Shown piece after piece: positions 49,579-58,118 of a stretch of DNA of 64,000 bases. Numbering within the stretch: position 1 is the first letter of the stretch; every line of letters starts with the position of its first letter. The position numbers and the translations under genes are program-made. The notes below the pieces were generated by a model that was not told the origin of the DNA, ran no database searches, and worked only from the letters and a program-made list of their open reading frames with translations. The stretch is from JALHVH01 sp964585685 (GTDB taxonomy: Bacteria > Acidobacteriota > Aminicenantia > Aminicenantales > Saccharicenantaceae). Where the stretch lies: the NCBI GenBank assembly GCA_964585685.1, contig CAZPEP010000064.1:1-64000 (forward strand), given 5' to 3'.

Positions 49579-50826
49579 ATGAACATCTTCGTCCTGAACT
49601 GCGGTAGTTCTTCGGTCAAGTTCCAGGTCATCAACACCGACCTCGAGCTCTTCGAGGCCGATGGCGACCGGTGCGTCGCCAAGGGCCTCATCGAGAAGGT
49701 CGGCGGGCAGCAGGCCATCATCACCTTCCAGGCCGAGGGGGCCGAGGCGTTTAAGGCCGTCGAGCCCATCGGGGACCACCGGGCCGCGATCATGCGGATC
49801 AAGGCCTGGATGGAGGACCCGGGGACCCATATCCCGGGCGTCCACGGCTGGGACGATATCCATGCCATCGGCCACCGGGTCGTCCACGGGGCCGAGAAGT
49901 TCACGAAGTCGGTCCGCATCGACAAGGACGTATTGAAGCAGATCGAGGAGTGCGTCGACATCGCGCCCCTCCACAACCCGGCTAACCTCCGGGGCATCTA
50001 CGCCAGCACCGAGATCTTCGGCGAGAAGATCCCCCAGGTCGCGGTCTTCGATACGGCCTTCCACTCGACGATGCCCGAGGAGGCCTTCCTCTACGCCATC
50101 CCCTACGACCTCTACGTGAAGTTCCGCGTCCGCCGGTACGGGTTCCACGGGACATCGCACCGCTATGTGGCCTACCGCTATCGGAAGTTGACGGGAAAAC
50201 CGCGCGAGCAGGTCAACGTCATCACCCTGCACTTAGGCAACGGCTGTTCGGCCTGCGCCATCAAGGGCGGTGTCTCGATCAACACGACCATGGGCCTAAC
50301 CCCCCTCGAGGGCCTGATCATGGGGACCCGGTCCGGGGATATTGATCCGGCCGTCATCGAATACCTTGTGGCCAAGGGCGTCGGCAGCATGACGGATATT
50401 TTCGCCATCCTCAACAAGAAGAGCGGCGTCCTGGGCGTCTCCGGCCTGAGCAACGACATGCGCGACCTCGAAAAGGGGGCGGATGAAGGGAACAAGCGGG
50501 CCCATCTGGCCCTGGCCATGTTCGCCGCCCGGGTCAAAAAATACATCGGTGCCTACATGGCCGAGATGAACGGCTGCGATGCCGTCATCTTCACGGCGGG
50601 CATCGGCGAGAACGGCGCCCGCATCCGGAGCATGATCTGCGCCAATATGGACGGCCTGGGGATCGAGATCGACGAGGAGCTCAACAAGCAGGCCGTTCGG
50701 GGCAAGGCCGGTCGGATCTCCAAAGAAGGGAGCCGCGTTGGGGTCTACGTCATCCCCACCAACGAGGAACTGCTCCTCGCCCGCGACTCCGTGCGGGTCG
50801 TCAAGAACGTCGAGAGAATGTGGTAA
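49579..50826 (+). CDS. ackA: Acetate kinase
   Basis: Converts acetyl phosphate and ADP to acetate and ATP. The N-terminal NCGSSSVKFQ, the central GFHGTSHRY and the STMGLTPLEG-like block (INTTMGLTPLEGL) with TRSGDIDP are diagnostic. The 415-residue length is standard. Preceded by GGAGAGG. Followed after 15 bp by pta, the common order; together they make acetate from acetyl-CoA with ATP gain. Confidence 0.97.
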   Translation: MNIFVLNCGSSSVKFQVINTDLELFEADGDRCVAKGLIEKVGGQQAIITFQAEGAEAFKAVEPIGDHRAAIMRIKAWMEDPGTHIPGVHGWDDIHAIGHRVVHGAEKFTKSVRIDKDVLKQIEECVDIAPLHNPANLRGIYASTEIFGEKIPQVAVFDTAFHSTMPEEAFLYAIPYDLYVKFRVRRYGFHGTSHRYVAYRYRKLTGKPREQVNVITLHLGNGCSACAIKGGVSINTTMGLTPLEGLIMGTRSGDIDPAVIEYLVAKGVGSMTDIFAILNKKSGVLGVSGLSNDMRDLEKGADEGNKRAHLALAMFAARVKKYIGAYMAEMNGCDAVIFTAGIGENGARIRSMICANMDGLGIEIDEELNKQAVRGKAGRISKEGSRVGVYVIPTNEELLLARDSVRVVKNVERMW

Positions 50827-50841
50827 GGAGGCTTGCAAACC

Positions 50842-51822
50842 ATGAGCGAGAACACCTTCATCCGTGACATACGGGCCAAAGCGGCCGCGAAGCGCCTTCA
50901 CGTCGCCTTCCCGGACGCCGAGGACATCCGGACCGTCCAGGCCGCCCTGACCCTCAAGGCCGAGGGGATCGCCGTTCCCCTACTCGTCGGGAACCCCGAT
51001 GCCATCCGCAAGATCGCCGATGAGGGAGGGAAAGCCCTCGGCGACATCGGGATCGTCGACCCCGCGGCATCGGCCTGGAAGGACGAGCTCGTCGCCCTTC
51101 TCTACGAGAAACGAAAGGCCAAGGGTTGGACCATGGACCAGGCCATCGAGGCCGCAAAGACGCCCCTCTACTTCGCCGGGCTGATGCTGACCACGGGCAA
51201 GGTCGGCGCCGTCGTCGGCGGGAACCTCTCCTCGACGGGCGACGTTATCCGTGCCGCCATCCACACGGTCGGCACGGCTCCCGGCATCTCCACGGTCTCG
51301 AGCTATTTCATTATGGTCCTCCCCGGCCGCCTGCTCTGTTTTGCCGATTGCGCCGTCGTCCCCAACCCGACCGACGCCCAGTTGGCCGATATCGCCGTTG
51401 CCTCGGCCCGGAACTTCCAGGCCGTGACCGGCGAGGAGCCCCGCGTCGCCATGCTCTCATTCTCGACGAAGGGCTCGGCCTCCCACGCCGACGTGGACAA
51501 GGTCGTGAACGCAGTCAAAATCGCCCGAGAAAAGGCTCCAAACCTGCTTCTTGACGGCGAGATGCAGGCCGATGCGGCCCTCGTCCCCGCCATAGGCGAG
51601 CGAAAGTTCAAGGGGAGCCTCGTCGCCGGCAAGGCCAACGTACTCGTTTTCCCTGACCTCGACGCCGGCAACATCGGCTACAAGCTCGTCGAGCGCCTGG
51701 CCGGGGCCGAGGCCGTCGGGCCCATCGTCCAAGGCCTGAACAAGCCCTTCTGCGACCTCTCGCGCGGCTGTTCGCCCGACGACATGGTCAACGTGGCGGC
51801 CATCTGCTCGCTCATGGCCTGA
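50842..51822 (+). CDS. pta: Phosphate acetyltransferase
   Basis: Converts acetyl-CoA and phosphate to acetyl phosphate for AckA. A 326-residue short-type Pta: FPDAEDIRTVQAA, GAVVGGNLSSTGDVIRAA, FADCAVVPNPT and the late NIGYKLVERLAGAEAVGPI... block are family features. The ATG at 50842 is chosen, 10 bp after AGGAGG; a TTG at 50833 is too close to it. A butyryl-specific Ptb is an alternative, but the context with ackA favours acetyl. Confidence 0.93.
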   Translation: MSENTFIRDIRAKAAAKRLHVAFPDAEDIRTVQAALTLKAEGIAVPLLVGNPDAIRKIADEGGKALGDIGIVDPAASAWKDELVALLYEKRKAKGWTMDQAIEAAKTPLYFAGLMLTTGKVGAVVGGNLSSTGDVIRAAIHTVGTAPGISTVSSYFIMVLPGRLLCFADCAVVPNPTDAQLADIAVASARNFQAVTGEEPRVAMLSFSTKGSASHADVDKVVNAVKIAREKAPNLLLDGEMQADAALVPAIGERKFKGSLVAGKANVLVFPDLDAGNIGYKLVERLAGAEAVGPIVQGLNKPFCDLSRGCSPDDMVNVAAICSLMA

Positions 51823-52036
51823 TCGCCAGGGTCGGGATCGTCTCGGGTCCCTTTCTTCTCGGCCCGCTCCCGGAAGCTGTGCTTCGTCTTCTCACTCTCA
51901 ATGGGTTCAGGCTATTGCCTGGATGATCGTTGCGGTTCCTCATAACGCGCTCCGGGTTATCGCGGCAGATATCCGCCGGTTAAAAAGGGGGACGGCGGTT
52001 GGTATCCATGCCGGTTCCCGGCCCCGGCCTCCGCGA
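51823..52036 (+). other. Intergenic region between pta and the acetyl-CoA synthetase gene
   Basis: No gene-like frame is seen. A weak hairpin (GGGATC, 6-nt loop, GGTCCC at about 51834-51851) followed by TTTCTTCTC could end the ackA-pta transcript. The rest is unremarkable until the promoter at 52037. Confidence 0.4.
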
Positions 52037-52065
52037 TTGACAACCTCCTCTCCCTGTACTATAAA
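52037..52065 (+). promoter_or_regulatory. Promoter of the ADP-forming acetyl-CoA synthetase gene
   Basis: Perfect TTGACA, a 17-nt spacer and TATAAA, one of the best in the window. An in-frame start at 52066 is ruled out because it would directly follow the -10 box. Confidence 0.8.
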
Positions 52066-52104
52066 TTGGGGCTCACAGCCAAAGCCGGCGATATGGAGTC
52101 CCGT

Positions 52105-54249
52105 ATGCCTTCGAAGAACGAGCGGTCATCCTCCCTCCTCGGCCTGGACGAGCTTTTTAGGCCAAGATCTCTCGCCATCATCGGCGCCTCCGATACCCCG
52201 GGCAAGGTTGGCTACACGGTCCTCAGGAACATCGTCGCCAGCGGCTACAAGGGGACCCTCTACCCCGTCAATCCCAAGGACCCCGAGGTCCAGGGGCTCA
52301 AGGCGTACCGCTCGGTCCTTGACGTCCCCGGGGACGTCGACGCCGCGGTCATTGTCGTACCCGCAAAGCTCTGCGTCCAGGTCGCCGACGAGTGCGGACG
52401 GAAGGGCGTCAAGGGGTTGATCATCATCACCTCAGGCTTCAGCGAGGTCGGCCGAAAGGACCTCGAGGAGGATGTCGTCAGGGCCGCCGGGAAGTACGGG
52501 ACCCGCGTCCTCGGCCCGAACATCGTCGGGGTCCTCTCGAATTCCGACCATATGAACGCATCGTTCGCCCCGTTCCTTCCCTTCCCCGGCAAGACCTCGA
52601 TGATCTCCCAGAGCGGGGCCCTCGTCGTCGCCATCGACGCCGCGACCTACGTCCGGAACGTCGGCTTCGACAAGCTCATCTCCATCGGAAACATGGCCGA
52701 CGTGGACATCGCCGACTGCATCGAGTGGCTGGACGCCGACCCGAACACGGCCTGCATCTCCCTGTACATCGAGGGACTCAAGGACGGCCGGCGCCTCATC
52801 GAGGCCGGCCTGCGCGCGACCAAGCCCGTCGTCGCCCTCAAGGCCGGGGTCTCGGCCCACGGGGCCGCCGCAGCGGCGTCGCATACCGGCTCCCTGGCCG
52901 GAGCGGCCGCGGTCTACGAGGCAGCGTTCGAGCAGGCCGGCATCGTCCAGGCCGCAGACCTCAACAACCTCTTCGACCGCAGCCTGGCCCTTTCCCTCCA
53001 GCCGCCCATGAAGGGCGAGAACCTCCTCGTCCTGACCAACGGCGGCGGCGTTGGCGTCCTGGCGACGGATTCGGCCGAACGGGTCGGACTGCCCCTTAAG
53101 TTCGCCCCGGCCGACCTCCAGGCCGAGCTTCGGAAGTCCATGCCGGAGTTCGGGTCGGCGAAGAACCCGGTCGACCTGACGGGGATGGCCGGCGCGGACT
53201 GGTACTGCGGATCGATCAAGGCATGCCTGAGCCACCCTTGGGTCGACGGCCTCGTCATCCTCTATTGCGAGACCTCCCTGACCGTGCCGACGGAGATCGC
53301 CGAGACCATCCATCGGACGATCATCGATTCCGGCGTCAAGGACAAGCCGGTGACCATCGCCTTCATCGGCGGCGAGCCGTCGGCGAAGGCAATGAAAGGC
53401 CTGATGGAGAACGGCCTTCCCGCCTACGACGTCCCGGACAAGGCGGTCAACGCCATGGCCGCCCTCAACGAATACGCCCATATCCGCACCCTGGCCAGGG
53501 ACGAAAGTCCCGCCGAGAACCTCGGCGCCGCCGAAACCGCCGCTCGAGAGATCATCCGGTCCGCCCGGGCCCACGGGCGACTTTCGCTGACCGAGATCGA
53601 AGCTAAGCAGGCCTTCGCCGCCTACGGGCTCCCTGTCACGAAGACGGCCTTGGCCCGGTCGGAGGACGAGGCCGTGGCGCTCGCCGCCGGGATGGGCTAC
53701 CCCGTCGTCCTGAAGGTCGTCTCGCCGGACATCCTCCACAAGTCCGACGCCGGCGGTGTCAAGGTCAATGTCCGGGACGCGGCCGGTGTGCGGGATGCGT
53801 TCCGGACGATCATGAAGAACGCCCGCGCCTTCAATGCGGACGCCGACATCCTGGGCATCGCCGTCCAGGAAATGGCCCCGACAGGGCTCGAGGTCATCCT
53901 CGGGTCGGTCAACGACTCGAGCTTCGGCCCAACGATGATGTTCGGGCTGGGCGGGATCCTCGTCGAGCTTCTGCGGGCCGTGACGTTCCGCGTCGCCCCC
54001 GTGAGCCGGGCCCAGGCAAAGATCATGCTCGAGAAGACCCACGCCGCCCGCATCATGGAGGGATTCCGCGGCGAGGCGCCGCGGGACCGCGAGGCCCTGG
54101 CCGCGGTCATAGAGCGCTATTCCCGGATGGTCGCCGACCTGGGCGACGAGGTCGCCGAATCCGACGCCAACCCGACCCTCCTCTATGAGGTCGGCAAAGG
54201 CGCAACGATCGTCGACGCCCGCATCATCCTCAAGAACAAGAAAAAGTAG
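52105..54249 (+). CDS. ADP-forming acetate-CoA ligase (fused alpha-beta)
   Basis: Makes acetate and ATP from acetyl-CoA, ADP and phosphate in one enzyme, the route common in archaea and some anaerobic bacteria. The N-terminal CoA-binding Rossmann part has IIGASDTPGKVGY; the phospho-histidine lies in SHTGSLAG (about residue 258); the C-terminal ATP-grasp part has PVVLKVVSPDILHKSDAGGVKV. The 714-residue length matches fused Acd. Chosen start 52105 has GGAG six bases before; another ATG at 52093 has a weaker context. A protein acetyltransferase of the PatZ type would have an extra GNAT domain, which is absent. Confidence 0.92.
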   Translation: MPSKNERSSSLLGLDELFRPRSLAIIGASDTPGKVGYTVLRNIVASGYKGTLYPVNPKDPEVQGLKAYRSVLDVPGDVDAAVIVVPAKLCVQVADECGRKGVKGLIIITSGFSEVGRKDLEEDVVRAAGKYGTRVLGPNIVGVLSNSDHMNASFAPFLPFPGKTSMISQSGALVVAIDAATYVRNVGFDKLISIGNMADVDIADCIEWLDADPNTACISLYIEGLKDGRRLIEAGLRATKPVVALKAGVSAHGAAAAASHTGSLAGAAAVYEAAFEQAGIVQAADLNNLFDRSLALSLQPPMKGENLLVLTNGGGVGVLATDSAERVGLPLKFAPADLQAELRKSMPEFGSAKNPVDLTGMAGADWYCGSIKACLSHPWVDGLVILYCETSLTVPTEIAETIHRTIIDSGVKDKPVTIAFIGGEPSAKAMKGLMENGLPAYDVPDKAVNAMAALNEYAHIRTLARDESPAENLGAAETAAREIIRSARAHGRLSLTEIEAKQAFAAYGLPVTKTALARSEDEAVALAAGMGYPVVLKVVSPDILHKSDAGGVKVNVRDAAGVRDAFRTIMKNARAFNADADILGIAVQEMAPTGLEVILGSVNDSSFGPTMMFGLGGILVELLRAVTFRVAPVSRAQAKIMLEKTHAARIMEGFRGEAPRDREALAAVIERYSRMVADLGDEVAESDANPTLLYEVGKGATIVDARIILKNKKK

Positions 54250-54265
54250 GCGCGCCGCCCGCCGG

Positions 54266-55135
54266 TCACTTGGTGACAGTATGTTTTTTGACCAGGTGGT
54301 GCGGGTGGTAGGATTCCTTGGCCCGGCGGAGGCCGGGGTGCCCGACGTCCTGCTCCCGGTTGATGAAGACGAAACCGGACCATTCGTGACGGACGAATTC
54401 CCTGTTGATGAGCTGGGCCAGGCCCGGGAAGGCCGGGTTAGCGATCTCGACGTGGATGACGGCCGTGTCCCGCGTGAGCGGCTCGCCGATCGAGAACGCC
54501 TGGACCTTTCCTTCGACCTCGACGGCCCCTCCGGTAAGGCCGAGGGCCTCGAGATCGCTTAAGGCGGCGAGGATGGCCGCTTCCTCGGCCCGGATGCCCG
54601 GATCCGAGAGTCCCTTCCCGTTGAACCATTCCTCGAAGAGGGCGCGGCAGCCGTCGATGTTGTCGGGGCCGAGCTTCCCATAGCGGTAGGCTGTCGTCCG
54701 CTCGAACTTCCGGATCCGGTTGCGTTTCCCGTCATATCTCTTCCCCTTCAGCTGGGCCAGGTCTTCCGAGGCGTAGACATAGTCGAAGTTGTCCGGGGCG
54801 GGTTCGGCCCGATGGGAGGCGCAATACCGGAGGGAGAACGCTTCGGGGACGCGGGACAGGCGGGGGTTGAGGTCCAGGCAGGCATCCACGGTCCCGGCAA
54901 GCTCCGTCTCTCCCACCGGCTGGAGGAAGTAGGGGGATTCGGACGGAGGCGCGCAGAGGACGCAGAGGTTGCCGTTGTGGAAGGCATAGACCGGCCTCTC
55001 GTATTCCCGCCAGATGTAGATGTTGGCGAAGGTCATCTCGCAGGCTTCCGAGGGGTATCGGGCGAGAAAGTCCCGTATGAGGGGGCCGTCTTCGAGGCCG
55101 ACCGGCTTGAGGGCGGGGAAGCGCGGAGGGATCAC
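54266..55135 (-). CDS. DUF2156 (phosphatidylglycerol lysyltransferase-like) protein
   Basis: A 289-residue protein of the GNAT-related DUF2156 fold. Signs: KGKRYDGKRNRIRKF, GGAVEVEGKVQAFSIGE, VFINREQDVGHPGLRRAKESYHP. Members with known function modify lipids with amino acids, but this short cytoplasmic type is uncharacterised. It starts at a GTG that overlaps the stop of the GNAT gene (GTGA), with GGGAGG upstream, so the pair is translationally coupled. Converges with the acetyl-CoA synthetase gene. Confidence 0.85.
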   Translation of the reverse strand: MIPPRFPALKPVGLEDGPLIRDFLARYPSEACEMTFANIYIWREYERPVYAFHNGNLCVLCAPPSESPYFLQPVGETELAGTVDACLDLNPRLSRVPEAFSLRYCASHRAEPAPDNFDYVYASEDLAQLKGKRYDGKRNRIRKFERTTAYRYGKLGPDNIDGCRALFEEWFNGKGLSDPGIRAEEAAILAALSDLEALGLTGGAVEVEGKVQAFSIGEPLTRDTAVIHVEIANPAFPGLAQLINREFVRHEWSGFVFINREQDVGHPGLRRAKESYHPHHLVKKHTVTK

Positions 55136-55539
55136 CGGGCCTCCCTGATCATAACGTTGCAGAGGGACTTGTCGCACCCCTCACACCAGGCAGGGGCCTT
55201 CTTCATGCCTCCGGGAACGTCCGCCGTCGGCACGAAACCGCATTTCTCGAAAAATCCGGGGATGATCGTGGCCAGGTGGACGGGGCCGTCCGCGAGCCGG
55301 ACGAGCTCCTCGACGAGGAGCCGGCCGACCCCCGCTCCCCTGTCGGCAGGATCGACACACAGGGCGCAAAGCTCCAGGCAATCCGGATTCTTCTTGAGGC
55401 TGACAACGCCCGCGAGACGGCCGCCATCCTCGGCCAGGAGGGATTCATCCCGTTCCATTCCGGCGTAGTCCATCCCGTGTTTACGGGCGAACGCGGCGAC
55501 GCGGTCGCGATCCTCCGGACCGGCCTTTCGGATTTTCAT
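55132..55539 (-). CDS. GNAT-family N-acetyltransferase
   Basis: A 135-residue acetyltransferase: MKIRKAGPEDRDRVAAFA start, VSLKKNPDCLELCALCVDPADRGAGVGRLLVEEL with the R-G-x-G-x-G/A pyrophosphate loop, and a cysteine-rich C-terminus (CGFVP...CEGCDKSLCN) typical of ArgA-like/YhbS-related proteins. The ATG at 55539 has no Shine-Dalgarno sequence and lies 8 nt after an extended -10 box, so the transcript may be leaderless. Coupled to the DUF2156 gene. Confidence 0.85.
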   Translation of the reverse strand: MKIRKAGPEDRDRVAAFARKHGMDYAGMERDESLLAEDGGRLAGVVSLKKNPDCLELCALCVDPADRGAGVGRLLVEELVRLADGPVHLATIIPGFFEKCGFVPTADVPGGMKKAPAWCEGCDKSLCNVMIREAR

Positions 55540-55547
55540 AAGCACAC

Positions 55548-55556
55548 ATTATAACA
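55548..55556 (-). promoter_or_regulatory. Extended -10 promoter of the GNAT-DUF2156 pair
   Basis: On the minus strand TGTTATAAT (TGn plus perfect TATAAT), then 8 nt to the ATG at 55539. No convincing -35 box, as expected for extended -10 promoters. Confidence 0.55.
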
Positions 55557-55635
55557 TAAGGGATTCGAGGTTGGAGGTTAGCGGGCCTGGGTCGGAGGAC
55601 GAAGATTAGAGGTTCGTCGTGGGGGCACGAGATCC

Positions 55636-55664
55636 TTGCAATGATAGGCCGTGCGTTCTAAACT
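55636..55664 (+). promoter_or_regulatory. Promoter of the Asp-box protein gene
   Basis: TTGCAA, a 17-nt spacer and TAAACT, 30 bp before the start codon; AAGGAGG lies between. Confidence 0.55.
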
Positions 55665-55694
55665 GTCGCTTCGGATCATGACAAGGAGGCGTCC

Positions 55695-58088
55695 ATGAGG
55701 CGTTTCGTGTTCCGCGATTTCCGCGTCTTCGTTGTTCTGCCGTTCGTCGCGGCCCTAGGCCTGGCGGGCTCCATCGGGCAGACCGTCAAGCCCCGGCCGG
55801 TCCGCTCCACCGATCCGCGCTTGCGCGTCGAGGGCTTCGAGCTATATGGAAAGATGCGCCAGTCCTCGAAGTTCAAGGACCTGAAATGGCAGTGGATAGG
55901 CCCGAAGAACGTGAGCGGCCGGATGACGGCCGTCGCCGTTGTCGCGCCCAAGGGCAGAAATTATTCCCTCTATGTTGGCTCGGCGTCCGGAGGGCTCTGG
56001 AAGACGGAGAACGAGGGAACGACATGGGCGCCCGTCTTCGACAAGGCGCCTTCCGCGGCCATCGGCGACGTTGCCGTCGCTCCGTCCGATCCCCGGATCG
56101 TCTGGGTCGGGACCGGAGAGGCCAACATCTTCCGGAGTTCCCAAGCCGGCATCGGGGTTTACAAGTCCGTCGACGGGGGAAAGTCCTGGAACGCCTGCGG
56201 GCTCGAGAACACATACACTATCCCGCGTATCGTGATCCATCCGAAGAACCCCGACATCGTCTATGTCGCGGCATCCGGCCACGAATGGACCCCTAACCCG
56301 GACCGCGGCGTCTATAAGACGACCGACGGGGGGAAGATCTGGAAAAAGGTCCTGTACGTGGACGATGGATCGGGGGCCATCGACCTCATCATGGACCCCG
56401 TGGACCCGGCGACCCTTTACGCCTCCTTCTGGCAGAGGATACGCCTCAAATGGAACGATCCCCGCAACTCCGCCGAAACCACGGGGAGCGGGCTCTTCAA
56501 GACGGTCGACGGCGGGGAGACCTGGAAGCCCATCAACATGGGTCTTCCCAGGCCCGCGGCCCGGGGCCGGATCGGCATCGACCTCTGCCTGACGAAGCCC
56601 GGTATCCTCTACGCCTTCGTGGACAACTACGATATCGCCCGCGAGCCGTCCGCCGAGGAGCGGGCCAATGCCTACGGTCTGCCATCGAGCGGCATTATCA
56701 AGGGGGCGACGGTCTACCGTTCGGACGACCGGGGCGAAACCTGGAGGCAGACGAGCGGCCAGACGCCGGAACAGAAAAAATACATGGAGCGCCATTCCAA
56801 CACCTACGGCTGGGTCTTCGGCCAGGTCCGCGTGGACCCCAACGATCCGGAAACCGTTTATACGATGGGCCTGATGCTCAACGTGTCGAACGACGGTGGG
56901 AAAACCTTTAGGAGAGTACCCGGGCCCGGTGTAGACCACCACGCCCTTTGGATCGACTCCGACAACTCGAGTTACCTGATCAAGGGCTTCGACCAGGGAC
57001 TGGCCGTCTCCTACGATAAAGGGGCGAACTGGCGCTATTTCCAGAACGAGATCCCCGTCTGCCAGTTCTTTAACCTCAACGTCGACAGGGCGACCCCCTT
57101 CCACGTCTACGGGTCCATGCAGGACCACGGGAGCTTCCGCGGCGTCGTCGACCTCTCCAAGGGCAGGGACCAGATTCCCCCCGCGGACTTCGAGGAGGCG
57201 CCGGGGGGCGAGGGCTCGAATCACGCCATCGACCCGATGGACCCGGACATTGTCTATTCGGCGGGCTTCTACGGCGCGATCTCCAGGACCGACCTGAGGA
57301 AGGGCGGGAAGCGGTACGAGACGACAAAGGACCTCCTGCCGCGCACATACGAGAACGAGCCCCGGCTGAGGGGCCAGTGGCTGGCGCCGTTCATTCTCTC
57401 CCCGCACAACCCGAACATTCTCTATCACGGCATGCAATACGTTTTCCGGTCCCCGGACCGCGGCGACACATGGGAGCGCATCAGCCCGGACCTGACCGCC
57501 TTTACGACTTCCGAGGCGGGGGACATTTCGTATCACACGCTTTTCGCCCTGTCGGAATCCCCCCTTAAGTACGGCCTCGTCTACGCGGGGACCGACGACG
57601 GGCGCGTCTGGGTGACCCGGGACGGCGGCAAGGCCTGGCGGGAGATAACGGCCGGCCTCCCGTACGGGAAATGGGTCAGCCGGATCGTCGCCTCCGCCCA
57701 TGAGCTTGGAACCGTCTACATGACCCAGAACGGTAAGCGTGACGACGACTTCACGCCCTATGTCTGGAAGTCCGACGATTACGGAAAGACCTGGGTCGAC
57801 ATCTCCCAGGGCGTCCCCTTCGGGCCCGTCAACGTCATCCGCGAAGACCCCATCGACGGAAACATCCTCTATCTCGGGACCGACGGGAGCGCGTTCGCGA
57901 CGACGGATCGGGGGAAGACCTGGGAGGCGCTCGGGACCGGCCTGCCGACCGTTTACGTTCACGACCTCGTCATCCATCCCAGGGACAACATCGTCGTCAT
58001 CGCCACCCACGGCCGCGGTATGTGGGCCCTCGACGCGAACCCGGTGAACAACAAGGACAAGCAGCGCAACCCATACGAAGAAGATTGA
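55695..58088 (+). CDS. Secreted Asp-box (BNR/VPS10-like) beta-propeller protein
   Basis: A 797-residue exported protein with a signal peptide (FVVLPFVAALGLAGS). The body is a series of Asp-box repeats of the form S-x-D-x-G-x-T/S-W (SVDGGKSWN, TVDGGETWK, SDDRGETWR, SPDRGDTWE, TRDGGKAWR, TTDRGKTWE), which build one or two propellers like the sortilin/VPS10 and glycosidase BNR domains. No catalytic acid pair can be assigned. Such proteins are numerous in Acidobacteriota-like genomes; a role in binding or degrading surface polymers is inference. It has an excellent Shine-Dalgarno sequence and stands alone. Confidence 0.85.
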   Translation: MRRFVFRDFRVFVVLPFVAALGLAGSIGQTVKPRPVRSTDPRLRVEGFELYGKMRQSSKFKDLKWQWIGPKNVSGRMTAVAVVAPKGRNYSLYVGSASGGLWKTENEGTTWAPVFDKAPSAAIGDVAVAPSDPRIVWVGTGEANIFRSSQAGIGVYKSVDGGKSWNACGLENTYTIPRIVIHPKNPDIVYVAASGHEWTPNPDRGVYKTTDGGKIWKKVLYVDDGSGAIDLIMDPVDPATLYASFWQRIRLKWNDPRNSAETTGSGLFKTVDGGETWKPINMGLPRPAARGRIGIDLCLTKPGILYAFVDNYDIAREPSAEERANAYGLPSSGIIKGATVYRSDDRGETWRQTSGQTPEQKKYMERHSNTYGWVFGQVRVDPNDPETVYTMGLMLNVSNDGGKTFRRVPGPGVDHHALWIDSDNSSYLIKGFDQGLAVSYDKGANWRYFQNEIPVCQFFNLNVDRATPFHVYGSMQDHGSFRGVVDLSKGRDQIPPADFEEAPGGEGSNHAIDPMDPDIVYSAGFYGAISRTDLRKGGKRYETTKDLLPRTYENEPRLRGQWLAPFILSPHNPNILYHGMQYVFRSPDRGDTWERISPDLTAFTTSEAGDISYHTLFALSESPLKYGLVYAGTDDGRVWVTRDGGKAWREITAGLPYGKWVSRIVASAHELGTVYMTQNGKRDDDFTPYVWKSDDYGKTWVDISQGVPFGPVNVIREDPIDGNILYLGTDGSAFATTDRGKTWEALGTGLPTVYVHDLVIHPRDNIVVIATHGRGMWALDANPVNNKDKQRNPYEED

Positions 58089-58118
58089 GCTTCCGTTTCG
58101 CACGTACCGATCGTCTCG

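Noticed and set aside
51823..52036. A riboswitch upstream of the acetyl-CoA synthetase gene
   Set aside because: No conserved aptamer motif could be recognised, and the strong promoter lies after this region, leaving only a 30-40 nt leader.
55561..55620. AGGTTAG/AGGTCAGAGG-like purine-rich tract, also seen near 42800
   Set aside because: Too short and divergent to call a repeat family from two loose matches.
55842..58103. A 753-codon open frame on the - strand opposite the Asp-box protein
   Set aside because: The + strand shows repeated Asp-box motifs and a signal peptide with a Shine-Dalgarno sequence; the reverse frame has none.
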